Translations under genes and position numbers: made by a program
Part shown: positions 36,820-48,190 of the stretch, one piece after another
Layout of the letters: every line of letters starts with the position of its first letter
Position numbering within the stretch: position 1 is the first letter of the stretch
DNA from: Sideroxydans sp.
GTDB lineage: Bacteria; Pseudomonadota; Gammaproteobacteria; Burkholderiales; Gallionellaceae
Direction: 5' to 3'
Assembly: GCA_016124455.1 (NCBI GenBank)
Contig: WGNQ01000002.1
Location: 101,963-165,962 of the forward strand
Length of the DNA: 64,000 bases
Notes under the pieces: generated by a model
The model's input: only the letters and a program-made list of their open reading frames with translations
Database searches by the model: none
What the model was told of the DNA's origin: nothing

Positions 36820-37707
36820 ATGAACGAAACGATGCTGAAATTGGTACAGGGGGTCGACCGTTTGTACCCGCATGAGCTGGAACAACAGTTCCCGCGCATC
36901 ATGCACAAGATCATTGAGCTCTGGAACACGCCGCAGATGGAAGGCTATTTCACCGACTTGATGGTCAATTCCCGTGGCTCCGAACGTCAGGGATTCCCCA
37001 AGAAGGTCGCCTCCGAGATTTACTACCTGAGCCAGGTATATGACCGCACGCGCAATCTTCCCGGGAGCGAGGATGCCTCGCCGTGGGCGAATATCGACAT
37101 CAACAAGCAGCGCCTCATCGAGGGCAATGGTTATCAATGCACGCCGCAAGGCTTCCTGAAGTCGGCGGAGGCAGGCGACCGCGCGACCGTCAGCCTGTTC
37201 CTGAGCAGCGGTGCCGAGGTGGACACGCGCGACGAGCGCGGCTGGACGCCGCTGATGATCACTGCCTTCAACGGCAACGAGGAAATCGCCGAACTGCTGA
37301 TCCGCAGCGGCGCCGATGTCGGCATCAAGGACACCGCAGGTTACGGCCCCATGCACTGGGCCGCATTCAACGGCTACGCCAACGTCATCAAGTTGCTGAT
37401 CATCAAGAACGCCGATGTCAATGCATGCAGCCAGCATGGCTGGACACCGCTGCTGCAGGGTGCAACACGCGGGCACCTGGCAGCGTGTGGTGCGTTGATC
37501 GCCGGTGGCGCCAATGTAAACCTGGCCAGCAACGACGGCTGGACACCGCTACACAAGGCATGCGCCAACGGCCATATCGAGGTGGTAAAACTGCTGCTGG
37601 CAGCCAAGGCCGACCGCAACGCACAGCATCAGGATGGCGTCACACCGCTCGCCCTTGCCAGCAAGAACAAGCGCACGGACATCGTCAGCCTGCTGACTAC
37701 TGGATAA
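36820..37707 (+). CDS. Ankyrin-repeat protein
   Basis: A 295-residue protein. Residues 1-107 are a non-repeat N-terminal domain ([17 protein letters not shown]...) and residues about 108-295 hold five to six ankyrin repeats, each of 33 residues with W-T-P-L-H and G-A-D/N-V-N landmarks. The N-terminal part has no motif I recognise. No signal peptide, so it is probably a cytoplasmic scaffold for protein contacts. Its last 11 bases overlap the end of the convergent rimO gene. Confidence 0.9.
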   Translation: MNETMLKLVQGVDRLYPHELEQQFPRIMHKIIELWNTPQMEGYFTDLMVNSRGSERQGFPKKVASEIYYLSQVYDRTRNLPGSEDASPWANIDINKQRLIEGNGYQCTPQGFLKSAEAGDRATVSLFLSSGAEVDTRDERGWTPLMITAFNGNEEIAELLIRSGADVGIKDTAGYGPMHWAAFNGYANVIKLLIIKNADVNACSQHGWTPLLQGATRGHLAACGALIAGGANVNLASNDGWTPLHKACANGHIEVVKLLLAAKADRNAQHQDGVTPLALASKNKRTDIVSLLTTG

Positions 37708-39022
37708 TTTCCGCCCACAGGTCATGCGTGTCCGAATCGGTGACGCGCACGGTAATCATATCGCCCACTTGCAGCGACTGGCCGTTGTCGATGTAGACCA
37801 TGCCGTCGATCTCGGGTGCATCGGCTGAACTGCGTGCAATTGCGCCTTCCTCGTCCACTGCGTCCACCAGCACTTGTATCGTCTGCCCCACCTTGCGTGC
37901 CAGCTTCTCCGTGCTGATCTCTTCCTGCAACTGCATCAGCCTCGCCAGGCGTTCGTTCTGTTCTTCCGGCGGAACATGGTCCGGCAATTCATTCGCCCTG
38001 GCGCCTTCCACCGGCGAATAGGGAAAGGCGCCGACGCGGTCGAGCTGCGCTTCTTCCAGGAAATCCAGCAGTTCTTCGAACTCTTCTTCCGTCTCGCCAG
38101 GAAAGCCGACAATGAATGTGCTGCGCAAGGTGATGTCCGGGCAGATGCTGCGCCATTGCTGGATGCGCTGCAGCACATTCTCGCTGCTTGCCGGGCGTTT
38201 CATCAGTTTGAGTATGCGTTTGCTGGCATGCTGGAACGGGATGTCGAGGTAGGGCAGGATCCGGCCCTCGGCCATCAGCGGGATGATGTCATCCACGTGC
38301 GGGTAGGGATAGACGTAATGCAGCCGCACCCACGCACCGAGATCGCCCATCGCTGCGGCAAGTTCGTTCATCCGCGTCTTGAGCGGCCTGCCGTTCCAGA
38401 AACCGGTACGGTACTTCACGTCCACGCCGTAGGCGCTGGTATCCTGGGAAATGACCAGCAACTCCTTCACGCCGGCTTCGACCAGGTTATGCGCTTCCTG
38501 CATCACATCGCCCACCGGTCGGCTGACCAGGTCGCCACGCAGGCTGGGGATGATGCAAAACGTGCAGCGGTGGTTGCAGCCTTCGGAAATCTTTACGTAC
38601 GCATAATGCTGCGGCGTCAGCCGCACGCCCTGTGCCGGCACCAGGTCGCTGTAGGGATCGTGCGGTTTGGGCAGGTGCGCATGCACTGCCTCCATCACCT
38701 CTTCTGCCGCATGCGGCCCGGTTACCGCCAGTACCCTGGGATGCGCCTGCTGCACGATGTCGCCCTTGGCACCGAGGCAGCCAGTCACGATGACCTTGCC
38801 GTTCTCGGCCAGCGCCTCGCCGATGGCATCCAGCGACTCTTCGACCGCACTGTCGATGAAACCGCAGGTATTCACCACCACCAGATCTGCATCGTCGTAG
38901 CTGCCCGAAATGATGTAACCCTCGGCACGCAGCTTGGTGAGGATCAGTTCGGAATCGGAAGTCGCCTTGGGGCACCCCAGTGAGACAAAGCCGACGCGTG
39001 CGGGAGCAATTTTCTTGGCCAT
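37697..39022 (-). CDS. rimO: Ribosomal protein S12 methylthiotransferase RimO
   Basis: A 441-residue radical SAM methylthiotransferase. The N-terminal cluster cysteines are C17 (GFVSLGCPK), C53 and C82; the radical SAM triad is C149, C153, C156 (CNHRCTFC). A C-terminal TRAM domain follows (about 370-440). The opening [10 protein letters not shown] distinguishes RimO from MiaB. It modifies an Asp of ribosomal protein S12. It begins five bases after the ZIP transporter stop, so the two may be cotranscribed. Confidence 0.97.
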   Translation of the reverse strand: MAKKIAPARVGFVSLGCPKATSDSELILTKLRAEGYIISGSYDDADLVVVNTCGFIDSAVEESLDAIGEALAENGKVIVTGCLGAKGDIVQQAHPRVLAVTGPHAAEEVMEAVHAHLPKPHDPYSDLVPAQGVRLTPQHYAYVKISEGCNHRCTFCIIPSLRGDLVSRPVGDVMQEAHNLVEAGVKELLVISQDTSAYGVDVKYRTGFWNGRPLKTRMNELAAAMGDLGAWVRLHYVYPYPHVDDIIPLMAEGRILPYLDIPFQHASKRILKLMKRPASSENVLQRIQQWRSICPDITLRSTFIVGFPGETEEEFEELLDFLEEAQLDRVGAFPYSPVEGARANELPDHVPPEEQNERLARLMQLQEEISTEKLARKVGQTIQVLVDAVDEEGAIARSSADAPEIDGMVYIDNGQSLQVGDMITVRVTDSDTHDLWAEIIQ

Positions 39023-39027
39023 AGCGG

Positions 39028-39807
39028 TTATTCCCTGATCAACGCCATGGTCAGTGCCACGGTGCCAATACCCGAGATGATCAACACCACCTGCTGTACG
39101 GTATCGCGCAGATGTGCACGCTTATGCAGGCCGGGTATCAGGTCGGCCACCGCCACGTAGAGCAGGCTGGCTGCCGCCAGCGCCAGCATCGACGGTATCC
39201 ATGCCTGCATGGTCTGCAGGGTGACGTAACCGAGCACGCCGCCAGCTACCGAGGCAAAGCTGGAAATCAGATTGTATTTCAGCGCCCGCATCTTGCCGTA
39301 ACCGGAATGCAGCAGGATCGCAAAGTCGCCGACCTCCTGCGGAATTTCATGCGCAATAATCGCTACCGCGGTCACCACACCGAGATGGGTATCGGTCAGG
39401 AACGCCGCGGCGATGATGATGCCATCCACGAAATTGTGGAAAGTGTCGCCCACCGTGATCATCAGGCCGCTGCGGCCATGATCGTGGTTATGCTCGGTCT
39501 CGAGCAACTCGTGTCCTTCACAGTGCTCCTGGTGACAATGCCGCCACAACACCAGCTTTTCCAGAATGAAGAACAGCAGGATGCCGAACAGCAGCGTGCC
39601 ACTCAGGAAGGCTACGCTGGGCGTAAGCCTGACCGCCTCCGGCAGGACGTCGAGAAACACCGCCCCAAGCATCGCACCGATGGCATAGCTCACCATCGCG
39701 CCAAGGTAACGCTGCATGCGCGGATTGAGTGCGAATATCGCCGCCAGCAGCACGCTCAACGCGCCGCCAAGAATGCTGGAAGCAATGATCCAGGCCAGAG
39801 TGCTCAT
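39028..39807 (-). CDS. ZIP-family metal transporter
   Basis: A 259-residue membrane protein with about seven to eight helices. The transport-site helices carry HNFVDG and HEIPQE, the family signature that binds Zn, Fe or other divalent metals. A His-rich loop ([11 protein letters not shown]...HNHDHG) between helices 3 and 4 is typical. It probably imports divalent metal into the cytoplasm, but direction and metal cannot be fixed from sequence. ATG at 39807; a TATAAT on the minus strand lies 30 bases upstream. Confidence 0.92.
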   Translation of the reverse strand: MSTLAWIIASSILGGALSVLLAAIFALNPRMQRYLGAMVSYAIGAMLGAVFLDVLPEAVRLTPSVAFLSGTLLFGILLFFILEKLVLWRHCHQEHCEGHELLETEHNHDHGRSGLMITVGDTFHNFVDGIIIAAAFLTDTHLGVVTAVAIIAHEIPQEVGDFAILLHSGYGKMRALKYNLISSFASVAGGVLGYVTLQTMQAWIPSMLALAAASLLYVAVADLIPGLHKRAHLRDTVQQVVLIISGIGTVALTMALIRE

Positions 39808-39836
39808 GAAAGGTCTAAAGAATATACGAGGCGTGG

Positions 39837-39842
39837 ATTATA
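39837..39842 (-). promoter_or_regulatory. Possible ZIP-transporter promoter -10
   Basis: A perfect minus-strand TATAAT 30 bases before the ZIP start. The -35 position at 17-base spacing is poor. No Fur- or Zur-like palindrome was recognised nearby. Confidence 0.4.
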
Positions 39843-39856
39843 GCGGATTGCAGGCA

Positions 39857-39880
39857 AGGCACCGCCGGAATCCGGTGCCT
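39857..39880 (-). terminator. Hairpin after hldD
   Basis: AGGCACCG and CGGTGCCT form an 8-bp stem around an 8-base loop, extendable past one bulged A. It lies 12 bases beyond the hldD stop, at the end of the lapA-hldD unit. No T-run, so the call is tentative. Confidence 0.45.
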
Positions 39881-39891
39881 GCCGGCTGCGT

Positions 39892-40896
39892 TCAAGCCTG
39901 TTCCCTGCCCCGCAAATGGGTAACATAACGCTCGACGCCCTGCGCAACATCCAGGAACGGCGCTTCGTAGCCGCCGACCGCCCGCAAATCGGCCATGTCG
40001 GCCTGGGTATAGCTCTGGTACTTGCCCTTCAGCTGTTCCGGAAACGGGATATAGCGCAACAGTTGCTGCTGCTGTATCTGCTCCAGCGTCAGTGCGCCCT
40101 CGCCCTGCTCTGCGCGCAGCGTATTGATCACCGCCACCGCCACGTCGTTGAAACTCTGCGCACGGCCTGTGCCGAGATTGAAAATGCCGGACTTCCCGGG
40201 ATTGGAAAGAAAGTGCATGTTGACCTTGGCCACATCTTCAACCGACACGAAGTCGCGCAACTGGCCGCCGTTTTCATAGCCGTCACAGCCCTCGAAAAGT
40301 TTGACGTAGCCGTCGGCGCGAAACTGGTTGAAAAAGTGAAATGCCACCGAAGCCATGCGCCCCTTGTGCTGCTCGCGCGGGCCATACACGTTGAAATAAC
40401 GCAGGCCGACAATCTGCGCACTGCGCTTGCGCCAGCGGCGGCGCACCACCTGGTCGAACAGGAATTTTGAATAGGCGTAAACATTGAGCGGCGATTCGTG
40501 TTCGCGGCTTTCCTTGAACACCGGTCCTGCACCGTACACCGACGCGGACGAGGCGTACAGGAACGGCACTTCCTCTTCCTGGCAGTAGTCCAGCAATTCG
40601 AGCGAATAGCGGTAGTTGTTCTGCATCATGTAGCGGCCGTCCGTCTCCATGGTGTCGGAGCAGGCTCCCTGATGCAGCACTGCCGACAGCAGCCCGTCGA
40701 AATAGCCATTGGCCAGCTGCTCGATGAACTCTTCCTTGTCCATGTAGTCGGCGATATCGCAGTCCGCCAGATTCCTGAACTTGTCGGCACTCTTCAGGTT
40801 GTCGACGGCGATGATGTTGTTCTCGCCGCGCTCGTTGAGCGCTTTCACCAGATTCGAGCCGATAAACCCGGCGGCGCCGGTAACCACGTAATACAT
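39892..40896 (-). CDS. hldD: ADP-L-glycero-D-manno-heptose 6-epimerase
   Basis: A 334-residue SDR epimerase with GAAGFIGSN as the NADP loop and the family regions YASSASVYG and YAYSKFLFD (YxxxK). It epimerises ADP-D,D-heptose to ADP-L,D-heptose for lipopolysaccharide inner core. It is the last gene of the lapA-lapB-pyrF-rfaE1-hldD array and follows rfaE1 by three bases. Confidence 0.97.
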   Translation of the reverse strand: MYYVVTGAAGFIGSNLVKALNERGENNIIAVDNLKSADKFRNLADCDIADYMDKEEFIEQLANGYFDGLLSAVLHQGACSDTMETDGRYMMQNNYRYSLELLDYCQEEEVPFLYASSASVYGAGPVFKESREHESPLNVYAYSKFLFDQVVRRRWRKRSAQIVGLRYFNVYGPREQHKGRMASVAFHFFNQFRADGYVKLFEGCDGYENGGQLRDFVSVEDVAKVNMHFLSNPGKSGIFNLGTGRAQSFNDVAVAVINTLRAEQGEGALTLEQIQQQQLLRYIPFPEQLKGKYQSYTQADMADLRAVGGYEAPFLDVAQGVERYVTHLRGREQA

Positions 40897-40899
40897 AAT

Positions 40900-41847
40900 T
40901 TACCCGTTCATGTCTTGAATGATTTCTTCCCGGCTGACCACAGCCGTCCCCAGTTTGCCGACCACAATTCCGGCCGCGCGGTTAGCCATGCGCACCGCCG
41001 CCGGCATGTCTGCCCCGCTCGCCAGCATCGCAGCCAGCGTGGCAATCACGGTATCACCTGCCCCGCTGACGTCAAACACTTCGCGCGCCAGCACCGGTTC
41101 GTTCAGCGCCGGCTGGCCGGCACGATACAGGCTCATGCCGTCTTCACTGCGCGTCACCAGCAGTGCTTCGAGCCGCAACTCTGCACGCAACTTCTGCGCC
41201 TTGGCAGCCAGCTCCTCTTCATTTTTCCAGCTCCCCGCCACCTGGCGGAATTCACTGCGGTTCGGCGTCAGCAGCGTCGCCCCTTGATAGCGCGCATAGT
41301 CTTCCCCCTTGGGATCGACCAGCACCTGTTTGCCGGCTGCCCTGGCCAGTGCAATCATTTCGGCAATATGCGCCAGCCCGCCCTTGCCGTAATCCGACAA
41401 CACCACGACGTCGGCCTGCGGCAACTTGGCGCGATAATCGGCCAGCTTGGCGTGCAGCACTTCGTGACTGGGCTGGGTCTCGAAATCGATGCGCAACAGC
41501 TGTTGCTGCCGTGCGATTGCACGCAGCTTGATGGTCGTGGCAATGGTGCTGTCGCGATGCAGCAGCGCACTGACGTTATGCTGTGCACTTAACAATTCTT
41601 CCAGGCGCGCACCCGGCTCGTCGGCACCGACTACCGACAACAGCGTGCACTGCGCACCCAGTGCGGCAATGTTGCGCGCTACATTGGCGGCACCGCCCGG
41701 CCGGTCCTCGACACGCGCCACCTTGAGCACCGGCACCGGCGCCTCCGGCGAAATGCGTTCGACATCGCCGAACCAGTAGCGGTCCAGCATCACGTCGCCC
41801 ACCACCAGCACACGGGCATTATCGAATGACGGCAGTTGTTTGCTCAT
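40900..41847 (-). CDS. rfaE1: D-glycero-beta-D-manno-heptose-7-phosphate kinase
   Basis: A 315-residue PfkB-type kinase. The sugar-binding region has [11 protein letters not shown] and the C-terminal anion hole [11 protein letters not shown]. It is the kinase half only; the adenylyltransferase domain of bifunctional HldE is absent, so that activity must be encoded elsewhere. It phosphorylates heptose-7-phosphate at C1. The ATG overlaps the pyrF stop (ATGA). Confidence 0.95.
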   Translation of the reverse strand: MSKQLPSFDNARVLVVGDVMLDRYWFGDVERISPEAPVPVLKVARVEDRPGGAANVARNIAALGAQCTLLSVVGADEPGARLEELLSAQHNVSALLHRDSTIATTIKLRAIARQQQLLRIDFETQPSHEVLHAKLADYRAKLPQADVVVLSDYGKGGLAHIAEMIALARAAGKQVLVDPKGEDYARYQGATLLTPNRSEFRQVAGSWKNEEELAAKAQKLRAELRLEALLVTRSEDGMSLYRAGQPALNEPVLAREVFDVSGAGDTVIATLAAMLASGADMPAAVRMANRAAGIVVGKLGTAVVSREEIIQDMNG

Positions 41848-42548
41848 GCCCCGGCTCCGATCTGTTGCGAAATTTCCTGCAGCGCCTGCAGCGGGTCGGC
41901 GGCACGCGTAATCGGCCGGCCGATCACCAGGTAGCTGGAACCGTTGTCGAGTGCGGCACGCGGCGTCATCACCCGCATCTGGTCATCCAGCCCGGCCTGT
42001 GCCGGACGGATACCCGGGGTGACCAGGCAGAATTCGCCGCCGCACTGGCCGCGCAACAACGGTGCTTCCTGCGCCGAACACACGACGCCGTCCAGCCCGC
42101 TGTCGCGTGCCAGTGTTGCCAGGCGCAGCACCAGCTCGGCAGGCGTGGCAGCGATACCCAGCTCGGTCAGGTCTTCCTGCCCCATGCTGGTCAGCACGGT
42201 GACAGCGATCAGCTTGGGCGGCCTGGCCACCTTGGCCAGCCCCTCCTGCGCCGCTTCCATCATCCTGCGCCCACCCAGCGCATGCACGTTCACCATCCAT
42301 ATCCCGAGCGCAGCGGCAGCCTTGCAGGCCTGCGCGGTGGTATTGGGAATGTCATGGAATTTCAGGTCGAGGAATATCTCATAGCCGCGCTGCATCAATT
42401 GCTCAAGCAACTGCGGACCGGTCGCGGTGAACAGTTCCTTGCCCACTTTCAGCCGGCATAGTTCGGGCTGCAGCCGGGCGGCCAATTCCAGCGCAGGCTG
42501 TGCCTCGGCATAATCCATGGCCACGATGATTTTCGGGTCGTTACTCAT
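41844..42548 (-). CDS. pyrF: Orotidine 5'-phosphate decarboxylase
   Basis: A 234-residue enzyme. The catalytic segment [10 protein letters not shown] (Asp, Lys, Asp) is intact, with VTPGIRP and the YLVIGRPI phosphate-binding end. It makes UMP in pyrimidine synthesis. The start ATG at 42548 overlaps the lapB stop by ATGA and its own stop overlaps the rfaE1 start, a tightly packed three-gene run. Confidence 0.97.
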   Translation of the reverse strand: MSNDPKIIVAMDYAEAQPALELAARLQPELCRLKVGKELFTATGPQLLEQLMQRGYEIFLDLKFHDIPNTTAQACKAAAALGIWMVNVHALGGRRMMEAAQEGLAKVARPPKLIAVTVLTSMGQEDLTELGIAATPAELVLRLATLARDSGLDGVVCSAQEAPLLRGQCGGEFCLVTPGIRPAQAGLDDQMRVMTPRAALDNGSSYLVIGRPITRAADPLQALQEISQQIGAGA

Positions 42549-43720
42549 ATCGTCTGTCCGTTTTCTTCGCTGCGGCGCGGTGCATAGGTTTCCCAGCCGT
42601 GGCAGGCCGGGCAATGCCAGTAGAACTGGCGTGCCTTGAAACCGCAGCTGGTGCAACGGTACATCGCCAGCGAGCGGGTGCGCTGGTGCACCAGATTCTT
42701 GACCAGCTCAATGTCGGCACGGCGATCCAGCGACTGGTCCAGCAGACGCGCTTCCAGCAACTTGTCCAGCCCCAGCAGCGAAGGATTGCGCTTCAGCTCG
42801 TCACGCACCATCTGGTAGGCGGCCTCTGCGCCATCGCGCTGCAGGATGGCATGAAACAGCACATCCACGAGATCCAGCGAATGATGCCTGGACAGATAAC
42901 GCTGCAGCAAGGCAATGCCCTCATCCGTACGCTCGCTCTGCTGATAGGCGGCCAGCAGCCGCTCCGCCACCAGTGGCAGGTATTGCGGATTCTGCTGTTC
43001 GACGCGCTGCCAGATTTCGATGGCTTGCGCATAATGCCGGGCCGTGTTTTCCATGTCGCCAAGCATCATGGTCGCGCGCACCGATTGCGGGTTAACTTCC
43101 AGCGCCTGCCCAAGGTGGACACGCGCTGCCTCGTTCTGACCACGCCCGATTTCCGCTGCGGCCAGTTCGCAGAAGAAGAAGGCCGCCTCCTTGTGGTGCG
43201 GCTCGCCGGAAACCGCTGTCAGCCGCTGCGTGATATCGATGGCCTTGAGCCAGTCCTGCTCCTTCTGGTAAATCTCCAGCAGGAAATCCAGCGCGGATTT
43301 CGCATAAGCGGTGTGCTGCAAATCCAGGAACAGCGCTTCGGCACGGTCCATGATGCCGGCCTTGAGGTAATCCTGCCCCAGCTCAAACAGCGCCTGCTGC
43401 CTTTTGTCCTCATCCAGGTCGGCTCGCTCGACCAGGTTCAGGTGCATGCGCAGCGCACGATCCACTTCACCGCGGCGACGGAACAGGCTGCCCAGCGCAA
43501 AGTGCAGCTCGACCGTCTGCGGGTCGACCTTGACCACTTCGATAAACGCATCGATGGCCTTGTCCTGCTGTTCGTTGAGTAGGAAATTGAGCCCCTGAAA
43601 ATAGGAGCGCGGCAACGCGCTGGATTCATCCACCAGCTGCTTGATGTCAATACGTGCCGCCAGCCAGCCCATGCCGAAAAACAAGGGAAAAGCCAGCAGC
43701 ATCCATGGTTCGAATTCCAT
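42545..43720 (-). CDS. lapB: Lipopolysaccharide assembly protein B
   Basis: A 391-residue protein with an N-terminal membrane anchor (about 5-22), about nine tetratricopeptide repeats through the middle and a rubredoxin-like C-terminal knuckle CTSC...CPAC. In enterobacteria LapB controls LpxC turnover and LPS assembly with FtsH. It follows lapA by 18 bases. The rubredoxin cysteines are all present. Confidence 0.95.
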   Translation of the reverse strand: MEFEPWMLLAFPLFFGMGWLAARIDIKQLVDESSALPRSYFQGLNFLLNEQQDKAIDAFIEVVKVDPQTVELHFALGSLFRRRGEVDRALRMHLNLVERADLDEDKRQQALFELGQDYLKAGIMDRAEALFLDLQHTAYAKSALDFLLEIYQKEQDWLKAIDITQRLTAVSGEPHHKEAAFFFCELAAAEIGRGQNEAARVHLGQALEVNPQSVRATMMLGDMENTARHYAQAIEIWQRVEQQNPQYLPLVAERLLAAYQQSERTDEGIALLQRYLSRHHSLDLVDVLFHAILQRDGAEAAYQMVRDELKRNPSLLGLDKLLEARLLDQSLDRRADIELVKNLVHQRTRSLAMYRCTSCGFKARQFYWHCPACHGWETYAPRRSEENGQTI

Positions 43721-43738
43721 AAATGGTTCTGCGATAAA

Positions 43739-44035
43739 TCAAGTAGGTTGGGTCGGCACCCGTGCCGTCTCCTCGGCCTCGGCCAGCTTGTTCTTCATGC
43801 GCAATTCACGCTTGAGCGCCGCGATCTCGCGGTGCTGGCGCAGCAAATTACCCAGCACCGATAGCATCCCGACTATCGCCCCCGCCACAAAAAACAGCAG
43901 CACGATGACCACCAGCGAAGTCTGCCACTCGTAGCCGAAGAAATAGCGCAAGGTCACCGGCTGGTCGTTTTTCATCGCCAGTCCAAGCAGGATGAGAAAC
44001 AGAAAAGCACGGAATAACCAGGTCACATAACGCAT
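43739..44035 (-). CDS. lapA: LapA domain protein
   Basis: A 98-residue membrane protein with two hydrophobic segments (about 5-20 and 40-65) and a charged coiled-coil-like C-terminus (EIAALKRELRMKNKLAEAEE), the LapA layout. It sits directly upstream of lapB as in other proteobacteria and probably assists LPS assembly. A terminator of the rpsA-ihfB unit lies 46 bases upstream of its start, so it probably has its own promoter, not identified. Confidence 0.9.
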   Translation of the reverse strand: MRYVTWLFRAFLFLILLGLAMKNDQPVTLRYFFGYEWQTSLVVIVLLFFVAGAIVGMLSVLGNLLRQHREIAALKRELRMKNKLAEAEETARVPTQPT

Positions 44036-44080
44036 GATTCACTCGCAACAAGTTCCAGACCGCACCTTAACACAACAGGC

Positions 44081-44118
44081 AAAAAATTGGCGGCACCATC
44101 TTGCGACAGGCCGCCAAT
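44081..44118 (-). terminator. Rho-independent terminator after ihfB
   Basis: On the minus strand ATTGGCGGC and GCCGCCAAT form a perfect 9-bp stem with a 15-base loop, followed by a run of six T. It lies 21 bases past the ihfB stop and marks the probable end of the gyrA-to-ihfB transcription unit or its last segment. Confidence 0.8.
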
Positions 44119-44138
44119 CGATTCAGCACAACACTACG

Positions 44139-44426
44139 TCAGGACGCAGGGTTGTCGACCCGTTCGCGCAACTCCTTGCCGGCCTTGAAATGCGGCACGT
44201 ATTTGGCAGGTACGTTGACCTTGTCGCCGGACTTGGGATTGCGCCCTACTCGCGGCGGACGATAGTTCAGCGCGAAGCTGCCGAAGCCGCGAATTTCGAT
44301 ACGCCCACCCTGGGCCAGGGTCGAAGCCATGGTATCAAGGATAACCTTGACCGCGAGTTCTGCATCCTTGGCCAGCAGCTGCGGATAACGCTCTGCAAGC
44401 TTGGCAATGAGGTCGGAGCGGGTCAT
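44139..44426 (-). CDS. ihfB: Integration host factor subunit beta
   Basis: A 95-residue DNABII protein. [15 protein letters not shown] and [10 protein letters not shown]...[11 protein letters not shown] are the IHF-beta signatures, with the intercalating Pro in the R-N-P loop. It bends DNA as heterodimer with IHF-alpha. It follows rpsA by 12 bases, the standard arrangement. Confidence 0.97.
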   Translation of the reverse strand: MTRSDLIAKLAERYPQLLAKDAELAVKVILDTMASTLAQGGRIEIRGFGSFALNYRPPRVGRNPKSGDKVNVPAKYVPHFKAGKELRERVDNPAS

Positions 44427-44438
44427 TATTTACGCTCC

Positions 44439-46154
44439 TTATTGGCCGTCAGCCTTGCTGGTGTCCAGCTTGGCCTTGAGCAGCGCACCCAGGTTGGTAG
44501 TACCGGCGGTGCCGCTGCTTTCCGCAGAGAATTTCTGCATCGCAGCCACTTCCTCGGCCTTGTCCAGCGCCTTGATCGACAGGTTGATGCCGCGGTTCTT
44601 GCGATCCACGTTGATCACCACAGCCTTGACCTCATCGCCTTCCTTGAGGTGATTGCGGATATCTTCAACGCGATCGGCAGAAACCTCGGAAGCCTTCAGG
44701 TAGCCTTCAACATCGCCGTCCAGGGTAATCACTGCGCCCTTCGCGTCGATCGCCTTGACTACGCCATTGACTACGCTGCCCTTGTCGTGGGTAACGATGT
44801 AACCATTGAAGGGATCACCATCCATCTGCTTGATGCCGAGGGAGATACGCTCACGCTCGACGTCGATGGCCAGCACCACGGCCTCGACTTCATCGCCCTT
44901 CTTGTAATTGTGTACGGCTTCTTCGCCAGGTGCTGCCCAGGACAGGTCGGACAGGTGCACCAGGCCATCGATACCGCCGTCCAGGCCGATGAAGATACCG
45001 AAATCGGTGATCGACTTGATCTGGCCCTTAACCTTGTCGCCCTTCTTGTGGTTGAGCGCAAAGTCATCCCATGGGTTGGACTGGCACTGTTTCATGCCCA
45101 GCGAAATACGGCGGCGCTGTTCGTCGATTTCCAGAATCATCACTTCGACTTCGTCGCCCAGCTGCACCACCTTGGAAGGATGAACGTTCTTGTTGGTCCA
45201 GTCCATTTCGGAGACGTGCACCAGACCTTCGATGCCTTGCTCGATTTCCACGAACGCACCGTAGTCGGTCAGGTTGGTCACCTTGCCGAACAGGCGGGTA
45301 CCCTGCGGGTAGCGACGTGCCAGGCCATTCCATGGGTCGTCGCCCATCTGCTTGATGCCCAGCGAAACACGATTCTTTTCCTGGTCGAACTTGAGGATCT
45401 TGGCTTCGACCTCGTCACCCACCGTCAGCACTTCGGACGGGTGCTTGACGCGGCGCCACGCCAGATCGGTGATGTGCAGCAGGCCGTCGATACCACCCAG
45501 ATCCACGAATGCACCGTAATCGGTAATGTTCTTGACCACGCCCTTGACGATCGCGCCTTCCTTGAGGTTGGCCAGGATCGACTCACGGTCTGCACCCATG
45601 CTGGCTTCCAGCACGGCGCGACGCGATACCACCACGTTGTTGCGCTTGCGGTCCAGCTTGATGATCTTGAACTCCATATTCTTGTTTTCATAGGGAGTTG
45701 TATCCTTGACCGGGCGGATGTCCACCAGCGAACCGGGCAGGAAGGCACGAATGCCGTTGACCATGGCGGTGAGGCCACCCTTGACCTTGCCGCTGACAAA
45801 GCCTTCGACGATCTTGCCTTCTTCCATCGCCACTTCGAGCTCATGCCATGCAGCCAGGCGCTTGGCCTTTTCGCGCGACAGCTTGGTCTCGCCATAGCCG
45901 TTTTCCAGCGATTCGATCGCCACGGTGACGAAATCACCTGCAGCAACTTCAACTTCGCCCTTGTCGTTGAGGAATTCCTCAACCGGGATAAAACTTTCGG
46001 ACTTCAGTCCGGCATTGACCACCACCACGTTCTGATCAATGCGCACGACTTGCGCGGTAATCAGTTCGCCGGCACGCATTTCCTTGCGCGTCAGGCTTTC
46101 TTCGAACAGTGAGGCAAAACTTTCTGGATCGGCTACAGCAGCATTAGCATTCAT
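44439..46154 (-). CDS. rpsA: 30S ribosomal protein S1
   Basis: A 571-residue protein of six S1 RNA-binding domains, starting [21 protein letters not shown]. Repeats such as [24 protein letters not shown] and [10 protein letters not shown] recur along the chain. It recruits mRNA to the 30S subunit. The 85-base leader between aroA-cmk and rpsA contains a short hairpin (TCCGC/GCGGA) that could take part in autogenous control, but this is unproven. Followed by ihfB. Confidence 0.98.
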   Translation of the reverse strand: MNANAAVADPESFASLFEESLTRKEMRAGELITAQVVRIDQNVVVVNAGLKSESFIPVEEFLNDKGEVEVAAGDFVTVAIESLENGYGETKLSREKAKRLAAWHELEVAMEEGKIVEGFVSGKVKGGLTAMVNGIRAFLPGSLVDIRPVKDTTPYENKNMEFKIIKLDRKRNNVVVSRRAVLEASMGADRESILANLKEGAIVKGVVKNITDYGAFVDLGGIDGLLHITDLAWRRVKHPSEVLTVGDEVEAKILKFDQEKNRVSLGIKQMGDDPWNGLARRYPQGTRLFGKVTNLTDYGAFVEIEQGIEGLVHVSEMDWTNKNVHPSKVVQLGDEVEVMILEIDEQRRRISLGMKQCQSNPWDDFALNHKKGDKVKGQIKSITDFGIFIGLDGGIDGLVHLSDLSWAAPGEEAVHNYKKGDEVEAVVLAIDVERERISLGIKQMDGDPFNGYIVTHDKGSVVNGVVKAIDAKGAVITLDGDVEGYLKASEVSADRVEDIRNHLKEGDEVKAVVINVDRKNRGINLSIKALDKAEEVAAMQKFSAESSGTAGTTNLGALLKAKLDTSKADGQ

Positions 46155-46239
46155 TATTGAGACACCTAGAACAAAATCCGCTTGTGGCGGAGGGTTAGTT
46201 AAACATTCCGAAACGAAGGGCTCGTCACGGGGCCATACT

Positions 46240-48177
46240 TCAACGCGGGTAGCGTGTCAGCACTTCCTGCACCGCCTGGCCGATGTTCAGGTCAGTGGTG
46301 TCCAGCAAACTCGCATCCGTTGCCTGTTGCAGGGGAGCCACGCTGCGCTGGCTGTCTCGCTCGTCGCGGGCGCGGATTTCCTGCAAAAGGGCGGGAATAT
46401 TAGCATCCATTTCTTTTTCCATCAACTGCTTATATCTCCGCTCTGCGCGCACCTCGGCAGAAGCCGTCAAAAACACCTTGAGCCGCGCATCCGGAAACAC
46501 TACCGACCCCATGTCGCGTCCGTCCGTCACCAGCCCCGGCACGCGGCGGAAAGCGCGCTGCTTGTCGAGCAGGGCGGCACGCACCGCAGGCAGCGCCGCC
46601 ACTCTGGAGGCCCCCGCGGCACATTGCTCGCCGCGGACTTCGTTTCCCACCCGCTCCCCGTCCAGCCAGATATCCGCGCCTTCGAAACGTACATCCATGC
46701 GTCCGGCCAGTTCCGCCAGCTCTGTCTCGTCGTCCAGCGCCACCCCCTGCTGCTGCGCAGCCAGCGCCAGCACCCGGTACAACGCACCGCTGTCCAGATA
46801 GTTGTATCCCAGTTCCGCCGCCACCCGTTGCGCCACCGTACCCTTGCCCGAAGCCGACGGGCCGTCGATGGCAATCACCGGCACTGCCTGCGTCACCGCA
46901 GCAAAACGTTCGAAATAATCGGGAAAGGTCTTGGCGACACACCTCGGGTCGTTGATGCGCATACCCGCATCGCCGAATGCGGCAAGCGAAAAGCACATTG
47001 CCATGCGGTGATCGTCATAGGTGTCGATGGCCGCATGGCGGGTCTGCGCGGGCGGCGTGATGCGAAGATAATCCGCTCCCTCTTCCACCGTCGCCCCGAC
47101 CTTGCGCAGCTCAACCGCCATCGCCGCGATGCGGTCGGTTTCCTTGACCCGCCAGCTCGCGATGTTGCGCAGCGTAGTGGTGCCGTCGGCGAACAATGCG
47201 GCCACGGCCAGCGTCATCGCCGCATCGGGAATGTGGTTGCAATCGAGATCGATCGCCTTCAATTTACCAGTTTCAGGCGCTGCCGCCTCCATCCAGTTGT
47301 CGCCAAGTTCTATACGCGCACCCATCTGCTGCAGTGCTTCGGCAAAACGCACATCGCCCTGCACACTGTCGCGCCCCACGCCCAGCACGCGCACCGGGCC
47401 ACCGCCAATCGCGCCGGCCGCAAGGAAATACGAGGCAGACGAGGCATCGCCCTCGACATGGACGATGCCGGGACTTTGATAGCGCTGTGCGCCGAACACC
47501 ATGAAGCGTTGCCATCCCTGACGCTCCACGCGCACGCCGAAGCGCGCCATCATCGCCAAGGTGATCTCGATGTAAGGCCTGGAAATGAGTTCGCCCGCCA
47601 CATCGACCACCACCGCCTCGCCACTGAGCGGCAGTGCCATCAGCAGGCCGGTAAGGAACTGGCTGGAGACATCGCCGCGCACTTGCACGGTATTGCCCGC
47701 CAGCATGCCGGGGCTTATCTGCAGTGGCGGATAACCTTCGTTGCCGAGATACTTGATGTCAGCTCCGAGCTGCCGCAGCGCATCGACCAGGTCCCCGATC
47801 GGCCGTTCATGCATGCGCGCCACGCCGGACAACTCATAGCTGCCGCCAGCCAGTGCCAGTGCTGCAGTCAGCGGGCGAAACGCGGTGCCGGCATTACCCA
47901 GAAACAGCTTCGCCTCCTTGACCGGGAAATTGCCGCCGCAACCAGTCACCCGATAGGCGTTGTCGCCCAGCGCTTCAACCTGCACGCCCAGCGTACGCAA
48001 TGCGTCCAGCATGCGCTCGGTGTCGTCGGAATGCAGCAGGTCGCGTACTTCAGTCGCCCCTTCGGCCAAGGCGGCCAGCAGCAGTACGCGATTGGAAATA
48101 CTTTTCGAGCCTGGCAACTGTACTGTGCCATGTGCGCTCAGCAATGGGGGAAGGTCGAGGTACGCCTGAACGGTCAT
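46240..48177 (-). CDS. aroA-cmk: AroA-Cmk fusion: EPSP synthase and cytidylate kinase
   Basis: A single 645-residue frame. Residues 1 to about 430 are 5-enolpyruvylshikimate-3-phosphate synthase ([10 protein letters not shown] at about 20, [11 protein letters not shown]). Residues about 432-645 are cytidylate kinase with the P-loop [11 protein letters not shown]. The halves join without a stop or frame change, so the protein carries out shikimate pathway step six and CMP phosphorylation. Start ATG 48177; no Shine-Dalgarno is obvious. The tyrA stop is 13 bases upstream. Confidence 0.95.
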   Translation of the reverse strand: MTVQAYLDLPPLLSAHGTVQLPGSKSISNRVLLLAALAEGATEVRDLLHSDDTERMLDALRTLGVQVEALGDNAYRVTGCGGNFPVKEAKLFLGNAGTAFRPLTAALALAGGSYELSGVARMHERPIGDLVDALRQLGADIKYLGNEGYPPLQISPGMLAGNTVQVRGDVSSQFLTGLLMALPLSGEAVVVDVAGELISRPYIEITLAMMARFGVRVERQGWQRFMVFGAQRYQSPGIVHVEGDASSASYFLAAGAIGGGPVRVLGVGRDSVQGDVRFAEALQQMGARIELGDNWMEAAAPETGKLKAIDLDCNHIPDAAMTLAVAALFADGTTTLRNIASWRVKETDRIAAMAVELRKVGATVEEGADYLRITPPAQTRHAAIDTYDDHRMAMCFSLAAFGDAGMRINDPRCVAKTFPDYFERFAAVTQAVPVIAIDGPSASGKGTVAQRVAAELGYNYLDSGALYRVLALAAQQQGVALDDETELAELAGRMDVRFEGADIWLDGERVGNEVRGEQCAAGASRVAALPAVRAALLDKQRAFRRVPGLVTDGRDMGSVVFPDARLKVFLTASAEVRAERRYKQLMEKEMDANIPALLQEIRARDERDSQRSVAPLQQATDASLLDTTDLNIGQAVQEVLTRYPR

Positions 48178-48190
48178 CTTGAACGGAGCT

